Assembly (NCBI GenBank): GCA_949471785.1 | Contig: CASWRE010000008.1 | Location: 1-64,000 of the forward strand | Length of the DNA stretch: 64,000 nucleotides | Source of the DNA: an uncultured Lachnospiraceae bacterium | Lineage (GTDB): Bacteria > Bacillota > Clostridia > Lachnospirales > Lachnospiraceae | Direction: 5' to 3' | Part shown: piece by piece, positions 33,162 to 44,304 of the stretch | Layout: every line of letters begins with the position of its first letter | How positions within the stretch are numbered: the first letter of the stretch is position 1 | Program-made: the position numbers and the translations under genes | Notes under the pieces: model-generated | Told to the model about the DNA's origin: nothing | The model's input: only the letters and a program-made list of their open reading frames with translations | The model's database searches: none

Positions 33162-33298
33162 AGCGTGCGGTCCCTGGCGTTACAGCAAGATCATAAACAG
33201 AAGAAAAAATTGTACGACGGCGCAGCGCCGGATGCGGAGAAGTGTCCGGTGTTTTTGTGTGCCTGCAAGCTCAGGCATAATTTGCCCCCGGTAATATA

Positions 33299-33327
33299 TT
33301 GAACAGATCTGAAAGATAGGTTACAAT
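33299..33327 (+). promoter_or_regulatory. Promoter of the ferredoxin-like aldo/keto reductase
   Basis: TTGAAC (33299-33304) and TACAAT (33322-33327) with a 17-base spacer, 56 bases before ATG 33383. Confidence 0.6.
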
Positions 33328-33382
33328 AGGCACAGATTTCATACGGTACAAATTGCGAGATGAGCCGGAAAGGGGGAAAATC

Positions 33383-34531
33383 ATGAAATATCGTAAACTG
33401 GGACACACGGATCTGATGGTCAGTGAGATCGGCATGGGGTGTGAAGGCATGGTGGGGCAAACCGATGCAGTCATCCGGGAGTACGTAGATGCGATGGAGG
33501 CGGGCGGGGTCAACTGTATAGACCTGTATGCGCCCAATCCCGAATTCCGCACCGGACTGGGGCTGGCCCTTAAAGGGCGGCGGGACAAGTTCGTTCTGCA
33601 GGCCCATCTGTGCACGATCTGGAAAGACGGGCAGTACAAGAGGACCCGGGAGATTTCCGAAGTGAAGGAAGGCTTTGCGGATCAGCTTGAGAGGCTGCAG
33701 ACGGATCATGTGGAGATCGGTATGATTCATTATGTGGATTCACCGGCGGATTGGGAGACGGTGAAAAACGGCGATGTGATGAAGTATGCGCTGGAGCTTA
33801 AACGTTCCGGTGTGATAAAGTCCGTCGGCATGTCCAGCCATAACCCCGAGGCGGCCCGGGCGGCGGTGGACAGCGGTCTCATCGATGTGCTGATGTTCAG
33901 CGTGAATCCCTGCTATGACTTGCAGCCGGGAAATGAGGATATTGAGCTTTTGTGGGCGCCGGAAAGTTATGCCGGAAACCTGGTGAATATGGACCCCGCC
34001 CGTCAGGCATTGTATGAGGCCTGCCAGCGGCAGGGCGTGGGCATTACGGTTATGAAGGCGTTCGGCGGCGGCGATCTGCTGGATGAGAAATTATCTCCAG
34101 CCGGAAAGGCCCTGACCCTGTATCAGTGTCTGCACTATGCGTTGACCCGCCCGGCGGTGGCTTCCGTAATGTCGGGGGCCCGGACGGTGGAGGAACTGAG
34201 GGTCAGCATCGCCTATGAGGAGGCCCCGGAGGAGGAGAAAGATTACGCGGAAGCGTTCGCCTCCCTGCCGAAGATCAGCTGGCAGGGACACTGTATGTAC
34301 TGCGGCCATTGCGCGCCCTGCCCCAAGGGGATCGACGTGGCGTCGGTGACGAAATTCCTGAATCTGGCCATGGCCCAGGGCGAGCTGCCCGAGACGGTGC
34401 GGGAGCACTACGGCGCGCTGGCCGAGACGGCCTCGGCCTGTGTGGCCTGCGGCGCCTGTGAGAAGCGCTGTCCCTTCGGCGTGCCGGTAACGGAAAATAT
34501 GAAAAAAGCCGTGGAGATCTTCGGAAAGTAG
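33383..34531 (+). CDS. Aldo/keto reductase with C-terminal 2x[4Fe-4S] domain
   Basis: 382 residues from ATG 33383 (MKYRKLGHTDL) behind AAAGGGGG. The AKR barrel has CIDLYAPNPEFRTGL where the usual Asp/Tyr motif lies and MIHYVDSPADW for the His position. The last 100 residues add two ferredoxin-like clusters: CMYCGHCAPCPKG and CVACGACEKRCPFGV. This fused family is common in anaerobic clostridia, with ferredoxin-linked oxidoreductase activity presumed. The AKR catalytic Tyr appears replaced (LYAPNPEF). It is monocistronic or read with the antiporter 92 bases downstream. Confidence 0.88.
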   Translation: MKYRKLGHTDLMVSEIGMGCEGMVGQTDAVIREYVDAMEAGGVNCIDLYAPNPEFRTGLGLALKGRRDKFVLQAHLCTIWKDGQYKRTREISEVKEGFADQLERLQTDHVEIGMIHYVDSPADWETVKNGDVMKYALELKRSGVIKSVGMSSHNPEAARAAVDSGLIDVLMFSVNPCYDLQPGNEDIELLWAPESYAGNLVNMDPARQALYEACQRQGVGITVMKAFGGGDLLDEKLSPAGKALTLYQCLHYALTRPAVASVMSGARTVEELRVSIAYEEAPEEEKDYAEAFASLPKISWQGHCMYCGHCAPCPKGIDVASVTKFLNLAMAQGELPETVREHYGALAETASACVACGACEKRCPFGVPVTENMKKAVEIFGK

Positions 34532-34623
34532 GCCGTTTCGTATCGGTTAAGGTACGGCTTTTACCGCCGTTACGGACGGTTATATTAAAAAATTATTACC
34601 CTGAGAGAAAGAGAGAAAACATT

Positions 34624-35940
34624 ATGAAAAAAAATAATCCCAGAGCGCTGCTGCCCATCCTTGTTTTTTTGGTCTTATATCTGGGGCTGGGAATTTTGTT
34701 TGAGTATGTGCTGGCGATCCCGATGGGCTTTTACAATATCCCCATCGTGACCGCCTTCCTGGCCGCTATCCTGACGGCCTGCCTCCAGAACCGGGAGCTT
34801 GCGTTCGACGACAAGCTGGAGGTCATGGCCCAGGGTATGGCCGACAAAAATATCATCACCATGCTCCTGATCTTTCTGGTGGCCGGAACCTTTGTCGGCG
34901 TGGTGGGAAGGAGCAGCGCGGAGAGCGTGGCCTATTTCATGCTGTCGCTGATTCCGGCGCGGTTTGCGGTGGCCGTACTGTTCGTGGTGTCCTGTTTTGT
35001 GTCTACGGCCATGGGGACCTCCGTGGGGACCATCACGCTGATCACCCCCATCGCAGTGGCGGTTTCTGCGGCCTCCGGTTTCGGTCTGCCCCTCTGCGTG
35101 GGTTCGGTCATGGGCGGAGCCATGTTCGGGGATAACCTGTCCTTTATCTCGGATACCACCATTGCGGCCTGTAACGGCCAGGGCTGTGCCATGAAGGATA
35201 AGTTCCGTGAAAATTTCGGGATCGCCCTGCCGGCGGCTGTCGCTACGCTGGTATTGATCCTGATTCTGTCCATGGGCACGGATTTAAACGGCGCGGTGGC
35301 TCAGGAGTACAACCTGATCCAGATTATTCCCTATGTACTGGTGCTGATCGGCGGCGTTGTGGGCATCAACGTGTTTGTGGTGCTTCTGATCGGCATCGTG
35401 TCCGGCGCGGTGATTATGCTGGCTACGGGCCAGGTAACACCGGTAGAGATGATCGGCAATATGGGTTCCGGCGCGTCGGGCATGTTCGAGACCTGCATGG
35501 TGGCTGTCCTGGTATCCGCCATGTGCGCGCTGATCCGGGAGTATGGCGGCTTCGAGGCGCTGCTCTCGGCTATCCGTAAAGTCTTTAAAGGGAAAAAGGG
35601 CGGCCAGCTCGGCATGGGTTTACTGGTGTGCGCCATGGATGTGGCCACGGCCAACAATACGGTGGCTATTGTCATGGCTAATCCTATCGCCTCGGAGATG
35701 GCTCAGGAGTACGGGATCAGCGCGAAGAAATCCGCATCCATTCTGGATACGTTTTCCTGTATTTCCCAGGGGATGATTCCTTACGGCGCCCAGATGCTGG
35801 TGGCCCTCTCCGCGGCCAATGAACTGGGGTATGAATTGTCGGCTTTTGACGTGATACCGAACCTGTTTTATCCGGGGCTTTTGCTGATCAGTTCGTTGAT
35901 TTTTATTTTTGTGGCGCCGGAACGCGGGACGGCCAAATGA
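34624..35940 (+). CDS. NhaC-family Na+/H+ antiporter
   Basis: 438 residues, about 11 membrane helices (ALLPILVFLVLYLGLGILFEY near the start; AVLFVVSCFVSTAMGTSVGT; GGAMFGDNLSFISDTTIAA). The conserved GDNLSFISDTT motif is diagnostic of the NhaC/ArsB-like ion-transporter fold and carries acidic residues for ion binding. It exchanges Na+ (or a carboxylate co-substrate) for H+ across the cell membrane. It is preceded by GAGAGAAAGAGAGAAAAC and followed by the rubredoxin gene with its own promoter. Na+ export fits a cell that also has a Na+-type V-ATPase, though the exact substrate is inferred. Confidence 0.82.
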   Translation: MKKNNPRALLPILVFLVLYLGLGILFEYVLAIPMGFYNIPIVTAFLAAILTACLQNRELAFDDKLEVMAQGMADKNIITMLLIFLVAGTFVGVVGRSSAESVAYFMLSLIPARFAVAVLFVVSCFVSTAMGTSVGTITLITPIAVAVSAASGFGLPLCVGSVMGGAMFGDNLSFISDTTIAACNGQGCAMKDKFRENFGIALPAAVATLVLILILSMGTDLNGAVAQEYNLIQIIPYVLVLIGGVVGINVFVVLLIGIVSGAVIMLATGQVTPVEMIGNMGSGASGMFETCMVAVLVSAMCALIREYGGFEALLSAIRKVFKGKKGGQLGMGLLVCAMDVATANNTVAIVMANPIASEMAQEYGISAKKSASILDTFSCISQGMIPYGAQMLVALSAANELGYELSAFDVIPNLFYPGLLLISSLIFIFVAPERGTAK

Positions 35941-35954
35941 TTCTATTTTTATGA

Positions 35955-36009
35955 TGGACATATGGGCAAAAATGGTTATAATAAGATTGGTGCAGGCGCA
36001 TATATGCGC
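35955..36009 (+). promoter_or_regulatory. Rubredoxin promoter with downstream palindrome
   Basis: TGGACA (35955-35960) and TATAAT (35977-35982) are 16 bases apart. A perfect 14-bp palindrome, GCGCATATATGCGC, at 35996-36009 overlaps the expected start of transcription and looks like an operator. A second imperfect hairpin (AACTGTGAGG/CAGTTA) follows at about 36014-36040. Confidence 0.6.
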
Positions 36010-36069
36010 AGATGGTAACTGTGAGGATTCGGACAGTTATCGCATAGGAAAAACAGGAGGTAAGAAGCA

Positions 36070-36228
36070 ATGACAAAATATGAGTGTGAACCCTGCGGTT
36101 ATGTGTATGATCCCGAGGCGGGAGATCCCGATAACGGTATTGAGCCGGGGACGGCTTTTAAGGATCTTCCGGACGATTGGGTGTGCCCGTTGTGCGGCGC
36201 AGGTAAGGAGGAGTTCGCCGAGGTGTAA
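36070..36228 (+). CDS. Rubredoxin
   Basis: A 52-residue protein from ATG 36070 behind AGGAGGTAAGAAGCA. Iron ligands CEPCGY and CPLCGAGK, with the intervening [18 protein letters not shown] and DDWVCP typical of rubredoxin. It carries single electrons in the cytoplasm, for example to reverse rubrerythrins such as the two at the left of the window. It is well separated from them, with its own promoter and palindrome. It is followed by a strong terminator. Confidence 0.96.
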   Translation: MTKYECEPCGYVYDPEAGDPDNGIEPGTAFKDLPDDWVCPLCGAGKEEFAEV

Positions 36229-36245
36229 GGATTTCGGCGCGGGGA

Positions 36246-36280
36246 CCCCGGGCAGAGCGTTTCTGTCCGGGGATTTTTTT
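36246..36280 (+). terminator. Rubredoxin terminator
   Basis: CCCCGGGCAGA pairs with TCTGTCCGGGG (one G-T) and is followed by ATTTTTTT, 18 bases past the stop. Confidence 0.85.
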
Positions 36281-36360
36281 GATGTGAAGGCAGCCGCGAG
36301 GCAATTGTTCGCGGCGGCACGGAAGGGAAGATAAACAGCAATTTTGGGAGGTCTGTATAG

Positions 36361-36816
36361 ATGAGCGGTAAATTAATCATTCGCGATATGGAAGAAAAGG
36401 ATCGGGAGCAGGTGCTGGCGCTGGAGGATTTGTTTTATCATTCGGACGCGGTATGTCATCCGGTAGACCCGTCGGTGTGGGGGAGGTGCTTTGACGCGGC
36501 GATAGAAGGGACGTCTACGCTGCGGGGGCTGATCCTGGAGGAAGAGGCAGAGATTGCGGGGTATGCGTATATCACAACTTTCTTTGCCACGGAAGTGGGC
36601 GGCCTGTGCCAGATGATCGAACAAATTTGCGTGAAGGACGGATACCGCGGTAAAGGGTACGGTTCCCGGCTCATGCAATGGCTGGAGCAGGAGTACCCTC
36701 AGGTGCGCCGGATGCGCCTGGAGGTGACGGAAGAGAATCCGGATGCGATTCGCCTGTATAAAAAGATGGGATATGAGTTTCTGGGGTATCTGCAAATGGT
36801 CAAAGAGAGGAATTAA
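36361..36816 (+). CDS. GNAT-family N-acetyltransferase
   Basis: 151 residues with the GNAT acetyl-CoA motif: QICVKDGYRGKGYGSRLMQW (R-G-x-G-x-G type near residue 95) and EENPDAIRLYKKMGYEFLGY at the C-terminus. Transfers acetyl from acetyl-CoA to an amine; the substrate is unknown. Preceded by GGGAGGTCTGTATAG. Its stop codon overlaps a TTAAAC direct-repeat cluster that precedes the two-component system. Confidence 0.9.
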   Translation: MSGKLIIRDMEEKDREQVLALEDLFYHSDAVCHPVDPSVWGRCFDAAIEGTSTLRGLILEEEAEIAGYAYITTFFATEVGGLCQMIEQICVKDGYRGKGYGSRLMQWLEQEYPQVRRMRLEVTEENPDAIRLYKKMGYEFLGYLQMVKERN

Positions 36817-36876
36817 ACAATTAAAGAAATCTTAAACATTTGCCTGATTTTTTCTTAAAAAAAATTCTCCTATACT
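36813..36876 (+). promoter_or_regulatory. Candidate response-regulator box and -10 of the VanRS-like genes
   Basis: TTAAAC (36813-36818), TTAAAG (36821-36826) and TTAAAC (36832-36837) form direct repeats of the sort bound by OmpR-family regulators; TATACT at 36871-36876 is a plausible -10. No good -35 is seen, consistent with activation. Speculative. Confidence 0.35.
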
Positions 36877-36898
36877 ATCCGTGGAGGTTGAAAGTGAT

Positions 36899-37600
36899 AT
36901 GTACAATGTTCTGGTTTGCGACGATGAGAGAGATATCGTGGAGGCGCTGAAAATCTATCTGGAGGCGGAGGGGTATCGCACCTTTCCCGCTTACACGGGG
37001 AAAGAGGCCCTGGCCGTCATGGAGCGGGCCGATATCCATCTCGTGCTGATGGATATCATGATGCCGGTGATGGACGGTATCACCGCCATGGTGGAGATCC
37101 GCAGACGGAGCAACGTGCCGGTGATCCTCCTGACAGCCAAGGGGGAGGATACTGACAAGATCCTGGGCCTGAATGTGGGGGCCGACGATTACGTGACGAA
37201 GCCCTTCAACCCGGTGGAAGTGCTGGCCCGGGTGCGCTCTCAGCTCCGGCGCTATATGCAGCTGGGCGGCGGGAAAAAAGAGGAGCGGGGACTTCTTGTG
37301 ACAGGCGGCATCGAGCTGGACCAGAAGGCCGTGGAAGTGCGGCTGGACGGGGAAAAGCTTTCTCTCACGCCCACGGAGTATGAGATCTTAAAACTTTTCA
37401 TGGAGCATCCCGGCGAAGTGCTCTCGCCGAAGGAGATCTACCGCCGTGTCTGGAAGGAAGCGCCGGTCAGCGCCGAGGGTACCGTCGCGGTGCATATCCG
37501 TCATCTCCGGGAAAAAATAGAGATTACCCCCTCGGACCCCCGCTATCTCAAGGTGGTCTGGGGCCAGGGGTATAAGCTCGAGAGAGGAGACAGACGATGA
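36899..37600 (+). CDS. VanR-like OmpR-family response regulator
   Basis: 233 residues from ATG 36899 behind GGAGG. Receiver: CDDERDIVEAL (acidic pocket), LVLMDIMMPVMDG (phospho-Asp), TAKGEDTDK and KPFNP (Thr and Lys). C-terminal winged helix: LSLTPTEYEILKLFMEHPGEV to VVWGQGYKLE. OmpR/PhoB family, the kinase follows with a four-base overlap. Targets unknown, though it may bind the TTAAAC repeats upstream of itself. Confidence 0.93.
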   Translation: MYNVLVCDDERDIVEALKIYLEAEGYRTFPAYTGKEALAVMERADIHLVLMDIMMPVMDGITAMVEIRRRSNVPVILLTAKGEDTDKILGLNVGADDYVTKPFNPVEVLARVRSQLRRYMQLGGGKKEERGLLVTGGIELDQKAVEVRLDGEKLSLTPTEYEILKLFMEHPGEVLSPKEIYRRVWKEAPVSAEGTVAVHIRHLREKIEITPSDPRYLKVVWGQGYKLERGDRR

Positions 37601-39243
37601 AAAAATTACTGACAAAGGGCTGGGCAAAATGGCTGGCCGGTGTGTTTGCAACATTGTTTTTTACCGTGACAGTGGCCTGCGGGGTATGTACGGCGCATAT
37701 GCTGGAAGAGGGATTTTATGGAAATTCACTGGAAGAACTGCAGGATCAGGTTTATATGGAGAATGCGGAGCTTTTGGAAATGGCCTACAGTATGCGCGGC
37801 GCATTTCCAGCCAGCTTTGCGGGAGGCCTGCTGCTGACGGCGGCCTGCCTGGCCTTTTTATACGCGGCAGCGGGACGTACAGGCGACGGTAAAGAGATCC
37901 AGGCCGGCGTCCTGGAACGGATTCCTTTTGATGTGTTTACCTGCCTGGCATGCCTGGCGGCGGGCCTGTTAATCAATCTGTCCATAGAGCTTCAGTGGCA
38001 GGCGGAAGAGAGCGTCCGGCTGGCGGTTACGGCATGTATCACCTTAGGCGGCTGGCTGATCGGCCTGTTTTATACAATCAGCATCGCCGTGCGGCTGAAA
38101 CGCCGTGAGATCTTGAAGGGCTGGCTTTCCATTTGGGTTCTGGGCTGGTGTGCCAGCTGGCTGAGGAAGGCGGGACATATGCTTGGCATCCTGATCCGCG
38201 GGCTGCCGCTGTACGGAAAAGCCCTGGCGGCTTACGCTCTGTTGGCTCTGGCGGAGGGCATTTTGCTTTCCGCTTGCTGGTATGATATGGGTATTTATGT
38301 GTTGTTCTGGGTGTTAGAGAAGATCCTGCTGGCCCTGGGGCTGGCGTATCTGATCCTGGTACTGCGCAAGCTGCAGCAGGGGGGCAAAGAGATCGCTTCC
38401 GGCAACATGGATTATCATGTGGACACCCGGTACATGTTCTGGGATTTCGAGGAGTTTGGCGAGTGTTTGAACCATATCCGGGACGGCCTGGGCCGGGCGG
38501 TGGAGGAACGGATGAAGAGCGAGCGGTTTAAGACGGAGCTGATCACCAACGTATCTCATGATATCAAGACGCCGCTGACCTCCATCATCAGCTATGTAGA
38601 TTTGATAAAGAAGGAGGAGCTGCCCACGGAGACTCTGCGGGAGTATGTGGAAGTGCTGGACCGCCAGTCCCAGCGGCTGAAGAAGTTGATTGAGGATCTG
38701 GTGGAGGCTTCCAAAGCGTCCACGGGGAATATAACGGTTCAGCTGGCGGAGTGCGACGTGCAGGTGCTCTTAAACCAGTCCATGGCCGAGTATCAGGAAA
38801 AGCTGGAAAAAGCTGGCCTGACCCCTGTGCTGAAACAGCCGGACAGTCCCGTGTATATCCGGGCCGACGGCCGCCATCTGTGGAGGATCTTTGATAATCT
38901 GCTGAACAATATCTGCAAATACGCCATGTCGGGAACCCGGGTGTATCTGGATGTGACCCTCCTGGACGGTGAAGCGCGGATCACCTTCCGCAATGTATCG
39001 GAATCGCCGCTGCAGATGGACGGGGAGACCCTGCTGGAGCGGTTTGTCCGGGGCGATACCTCCCGCCATACCGAGGGGAGCGGCCTGGGGCTGTCCATCG
39101 CGGCCAGCCTGGCCCAGCTGCAGCATGGGCGCCTGGAGCTTGTGACTGACGGGGATTTGTTTAAAGCGACGCTGATATTTCCGGCAGTTTCGCCCGCTGT
39201 GGTTTCAATGGGGAGCCCGGGTGGGACAGTGACCGTGAGATGA
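37597..39243 (+). CDS. Multi-helix sensor histidine kinase
   Basis: 548 residues. About six membrane helices before residue 265 (for example WLAGVFATLFFTVTVACGV; FAGGLLLTAACLAFLY; VFTCLACLAAGLLINL), then a HAMP-like stretch (ASGNMDYHVDTRYM), DHp with NVSHDIKTPLTSIISY (phospho-His), and an ATPase domain with FDNLLNNICKYA (N box) and GSGLGLSIAASLAQ (G box). It pairs with the OmpR-family regulator upstream via a four-base overlap. Many Lachnospiraceae carry such kinases near transporters, but here none is adjacent. A terminator follows at 39259. Confidence 0.93.
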   Translation: MKKLLTKGWAKWLAGVFATLFFTVTVACGVCTAHMLEEGFYGNSLEELQDQVYMENAELLEMAYSMRGAFPASFAGGLLLTAACLAFLYAAAGRTGDGKEIQAGVLERIPFDVFTCLACLAAGLLINLSIELQWQAEESVRLAVTACITLGGWLIGLFYTISIAVRLKRREILKGWLSIWVLGWCASWLRKAGHMLGILIRGLPLYGKALAAYALLALAEGILLSACWYDMGIYVLFWVLEKILLALGLAYLILVLRKLQQGGKEIASGNMDYHVDTRYMFWDFEEFGECLNHIRDGLGRAVEERMKSERFKTELITNVSHDIKTPLTSIISYVDLIKKEELPTETLREYVEVLDRQSQRLKKLIEDLVEASKASTGNITVQLAECDVQVLLNQSMAEYQEKLEKAGLTPVLKQPDSPVYIRADGRHLWRIFDNLLNNICKYAMSGTRVYLDVTLLDGEARITFRNVSESPLQMDGETLLERFVRGDTSRHTEGSGLGLSIAASLAQLQHGRLELVTDGDLFKATLIFPAVSPAVVSMGSPGGTVTVR

Positions 39244-39258
39244 AGAAATCATGTGAAA

Positions 39259-39281
39259 GAGGGGGAGCAATCCCCTTTTTT
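39259..39281 (+). terminator. Terminator after the sensor kinase
   Basis: GAGGGGG, loop AGCAAT, CCCC and TTTTTT, 15 bases past the stop at 39243. It insulates the two-component system from the AT-rich ATPase-nuclease pair. Confidence 0.7.
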
Positions 39282-39320
39282 GTGTGGAACGAAAAGTTTC
39301 GTGTCGTGTAGGAAATTCGG

Positions 39321-39349
39321 TTGCATATGATTATTCTGATGGATATAAT
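39321..39349 (+). promoter_or_regulatory. Promoter of the AAA ATPase-nuclease pair
   Basis: TTGCAT (39321-39326) and TATAAT (39344-39349) with an ideal 17-base spacer, 50 bases before the first start codon. Confidence 0.65.
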
Positions 39350-39398
39350 AATGATATCTTTGACACAGGGAAGCGACTGGTAGAAAGGGAGATGGGGT

Positions 39399-40736
39399 TT
39401 GCAGAAATTGATGATTAATAAACTTGGCCCGATTGAGCAATGCGAATTAGAAAGTTCGCGATTTATGACATTGACAGGGTTTCAGGCATCCGGGAAAAGT
39501 ACAATTGCGAAAGCAATCTATTATTTTCGGACGATAAAAGAAGATATCATAGAGCTTGCAAAAACGCAAGCTTTGCATCTTGTTCCTGTAAGCGGGATGG
39601 AAGAAGAGTTTCCGATATACCATAACGACACTCTGAAGAGTGCATTAGAGAATCATTTACGTGAAAAATTTTTGAGGATATTTGGTTCGTCTTGGAGTAT
39701 GTCGAATGAGATGTATATGGAGTATTATTTTACCAGTACTTGTTTCGTAAGGATTTCTCTGAAAAATGATACAAAGTATACGACACCAAATTATATATGG
39801 ATAACGCTTAGCGCCGGCCTGAAAGATTTTCTTCAGAAAAATAATCTCAGTTTAGTTGCCACGCCATTAGGGGTAGACGAGGAATGTCTGAAAACATTTA
39901 AAGAAGAAATATATAAAATATTTGATGATGGATGTACAGTTGTATATATCCCTGCAGGACGCAGTATGATCACTCTGCTGTCACAGCAGTTCGGTTATAT
40001 TTACGCAACTATGGATGACATACAAAAGCGATCACTGGACGGTTGCACAAAAGATTACCTTGAGAGGATACTGCGATTAAAACCGGAATTTTCGGACGGC
40101 CTTCAGGGGTTGGCTGCGTATCCCGCGGGAAAGCCAACAATACCCAGAAAACTTGTCGTTCAGGCATTGGAGTTAGTAAAAAAAATTTTACGTGGGACAT
40201 ACCGATACAGTAACGGAGAAGAACAGATTGTGCTTGATGATGGAAAATATGTGAAAATAAATTTTTCATCGTCGGGACAGCAGGAATGCGTATGGATCTT
40301 GAATTTATTGTTTTACTATCTGTTACGGCAAAAACAGGTTTTATTTATTATTGAAGAACCTGAATCCCATTTATTTCCTGAGTCTCAAAAATATATTACA
40401 GAATTGATTACGCTCGTGCACAATTGCGGACATTCGATTGTGTTGACGACACACAGCCCTTATGTATTGGGGACTTTAAATAATTTGTTATATGCGAAAA
40501 CTGTTCAGGCTAAGCATTCAAAAAGGGCAAATGAAGTGATTCCAGCGTTATTTTGGCTGGATCATGATCATTTTGGGTCATGGTTTGTAAAAAACGGAGT
40601 TATTGAGAACTGTATGGACCCGGAGATCCATATGATTCAGAATGAAAGAATCGATGAAATATCGAAAGTTATTAACGACGATTTCGACAGGCTTTTAGAA
40701 TTGCAGGATATAGATGCGGAAAGTGTGGTGTTATAA
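39399..40736 (+). CDS. AAA/ABC-type ATPase of a candidate two-gene defence system
   Basis: 445 residues from TTG 39399 behind AAAGGGAGATGGGG (an ATG at 39411 is possible). Walker A GFQASGKST at residues 27-35; helical insert in the middle; then FSSSGQQECVWILNLLFYY (ABC-signature-like), VLFIIEEPESHLFPESQ (Walker B, glutamate) and VLTTHSPYVLGTLNNLL (H-loop). This is the AAA15/AAA21 class of stand-alone SMC-like ATPases found with OLD, Septu, PARIS, Gabija and retron effectors. The second gene starts on the last base of its stop codon (TAATG). The region is strikingly AT-rich beside GC-rich neighbours, so laterally acquired. Its nuclease partner suggests an ATPase-sensor defence role, inferred. 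Confidence 0.8.
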   Translation: MQKLMINKLGPIEQCELESSRFMTLTGFQASGKSTIAKAIYYFRTIKEDIIELAKTQALHLVPVSGMEEEFPIYHNDTLKSALENHLREKFLRIFGSSWSMSNEMYMEYYFTSTCFVRISLKNDTKYTTPNYIWITLSAGLKDFLQKNNLSLVATPLGVDEECLKTFKEEIYKIFDDGCTVVYIPAGRSMITLLSQQFGYIYATMDDIQKRSLDGCTKDYLERILRLKPEFSDGLQGLAAYPAGKPTIPRKLVVQALELVKKILRGTYRYSNGEEQIVLDDGKYVKINFSSSGQQECVWILNLLFYYLLRQKQVLFIIEEPESHLFPESQKYITELITLVHNCGHSIVLTTHSPYVLGTLNNLLYAKTVQAKHSKRANEVIPALFWLDHDHFGSWFVKNGVIENCMDPEIHMIQNERIDEISKVINDDFDRLLELQDIDAESVVL

Positions 40737-41158
40737 TGCCTTTAAGGGGTTTTCAATCATTATGCGGAAAAAAGGCCGGGCGGATAGTATCGCGCGATAA
40801 AGGAAATCCACAGTACCATAAGGGAATAAATACTGAGAAGGCGTTTGTGACGCACTATAAAATAGATGGTATTGTAATAACATCCGGGGGCAGGTGTGAC
40901 TATCTGCTTATGAATGAGGAAAAGCGGATTGCCTATTTAATTGAGTTAAAAGGTTCTGATCTGGTGAAAGCCGCCGGGCAGCTGGAAACTACGGAAAAAG
41001 TATTGCGGCAGGATCTGGCGGATTATAGTCTGCAATATCGAATTATTGCCAATAAATGTAAAACTCAGGAGATTTATTCATCAGCATACAGAAAATATCA
41101 GATCCGGTGGAAGGGGAAGCTTTTACAGAAGACTGGATTTATAGAAGAAAATATTTAA
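40736..41158 (+). CDS. Small PD-(D/E)XK-like nuclease partner of the ATPase
   Basis: 140 residues, coupled to the ATPase by one-base overlap. It shows the arrangement of the PD-(D/E)XK fold: Asp 55 in GGRCDYLLMNEE, then IELKG with Glu 70 and Lys 72, then Gln 82 in AAGQLETTEKVL. No other known domain is seen. It does not look like the HNH protein of Septu or the TOPRIM proteins of PARIS or Gabija. AT-rich like the ATPase. A degradative role (DNA or tRNA) is inferred from the motif; the C-terminal half is unrecognised. Confidence 0.65.
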   Translation: MPLRGFQSLCGKKAGRIVSRDKGNPQYHKGINTEKAFVTHYKIDGIVITSGGRCDYLLMNEEKRIAYLIELKGSDLVKAAGQLETTEKVLRQDLADYSLQYRIIANKCKTQEIYSSAYRKYQIRWKGKLLQKTGFIEENI

Positions 41159-41320
41159 ATTTGGCCGTCAATAAGCTATGTCCGTGTGCCCTCCCGCAAG
41201 TCATCGCGCAGTGATTTTAAAGGGATTTTTGCAGATGACAGCTTGTTTGAATTATTACAAGTTTATCAAAATTTAATAATTACACAATAATAAAAAGTGG
41301 AATATAAAATGAACGGGTAG

Positions 41321-41381
41321 TATAATAAGAATTGTTGCTTCAATTAGAAAAATTTGTTAACAAAGAGCGCGTAAGCGCTCT
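41321..41381 (+). promoter_or_regulatory. V-ATPase operon -10 and GUAA-tetraloop hairpin in the leader
   Basis: TATAAT at 41321-41326 without a clear -35. Downstream, AGAGCGC (41364-41370), GTAA, GCGCTCT (41375-41381) form a perfect 7-bp hairpin capped by a GNRA-type GUAA tetraloop, 22 bases ahead of the first start codon. Confidence 0.5.
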
Positions 41382-41403
41382 GGAAAAGGTGGTGAGAGGA
41401 AGC

Positions 41404-41712
41404 GTGGTAAAGACAACATTAGAGACCGTAGAGCGGGCTGAGGCCGATGCGGAGAAAATCCGAATGAAAGCCGAGGAAGAGGCCCGGGGTGCGGTGGAGC
41501 GGGCGAAGGCAGAGGCCGCCGAAATGCAGCAGAAAGAGCTGGCTAAGGCGAAGGAAAAGATCGCCGGGCAGAAGGCAGCGGCGGACAGGGAAAACAAAGC
41601 GTTTCTCAAACGTTCCATGGAAGCTGTGGATGCTGAAATCCAGGCTTTGAAAAAGGTGGCTGCCGGGAAAGAAAAGGGCGCCGTTTCAATGATTCTTGCC
41701 GAACTCGTGTAA
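41404..41712 (+). CDS. ntpF: V-type ATPase subunit G/H, peripheral stalk
   Basis: 102 residues from GTG 41404 (VVKTTLETVERAE), the longer TTG-initiated reading (41332) extends into the leader hairpin and is unlikely. It is almost wholly a coiled coil (VERAEADAEKIRMKAEEEAR; AKAKEKIAGQKAAADRENKA), as in NtpF/AhaH, which pairs with subunit E in the peripheral stalk connecting the catalytic head to subunit I. First gene of a nine-gene operon ordered F-I-K-E-C-G-A-B-D, the same as Enterococcus hirae. Confidence 0.82.
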   Translation: MVKTTLETVERAEADAEKIRMKAEEEARGAVERAKAEAAEMQQKELAKAKEKIAGQKAAADRENKAFLKRSMEAVDAEIQALKKVAAGKEKGAVSMILAELV

Positions 41713-41744
41713 AAAGAAAAATTAAGAAAGGAGGCGATGCGGAT

Positions 41745-44260
<2,516 letters not shown>

Positions 44261-44304
44261 CACACGGCAGACACCAAGAAAGTACAGAGTAGGAGGGAAG
44301 GCGT

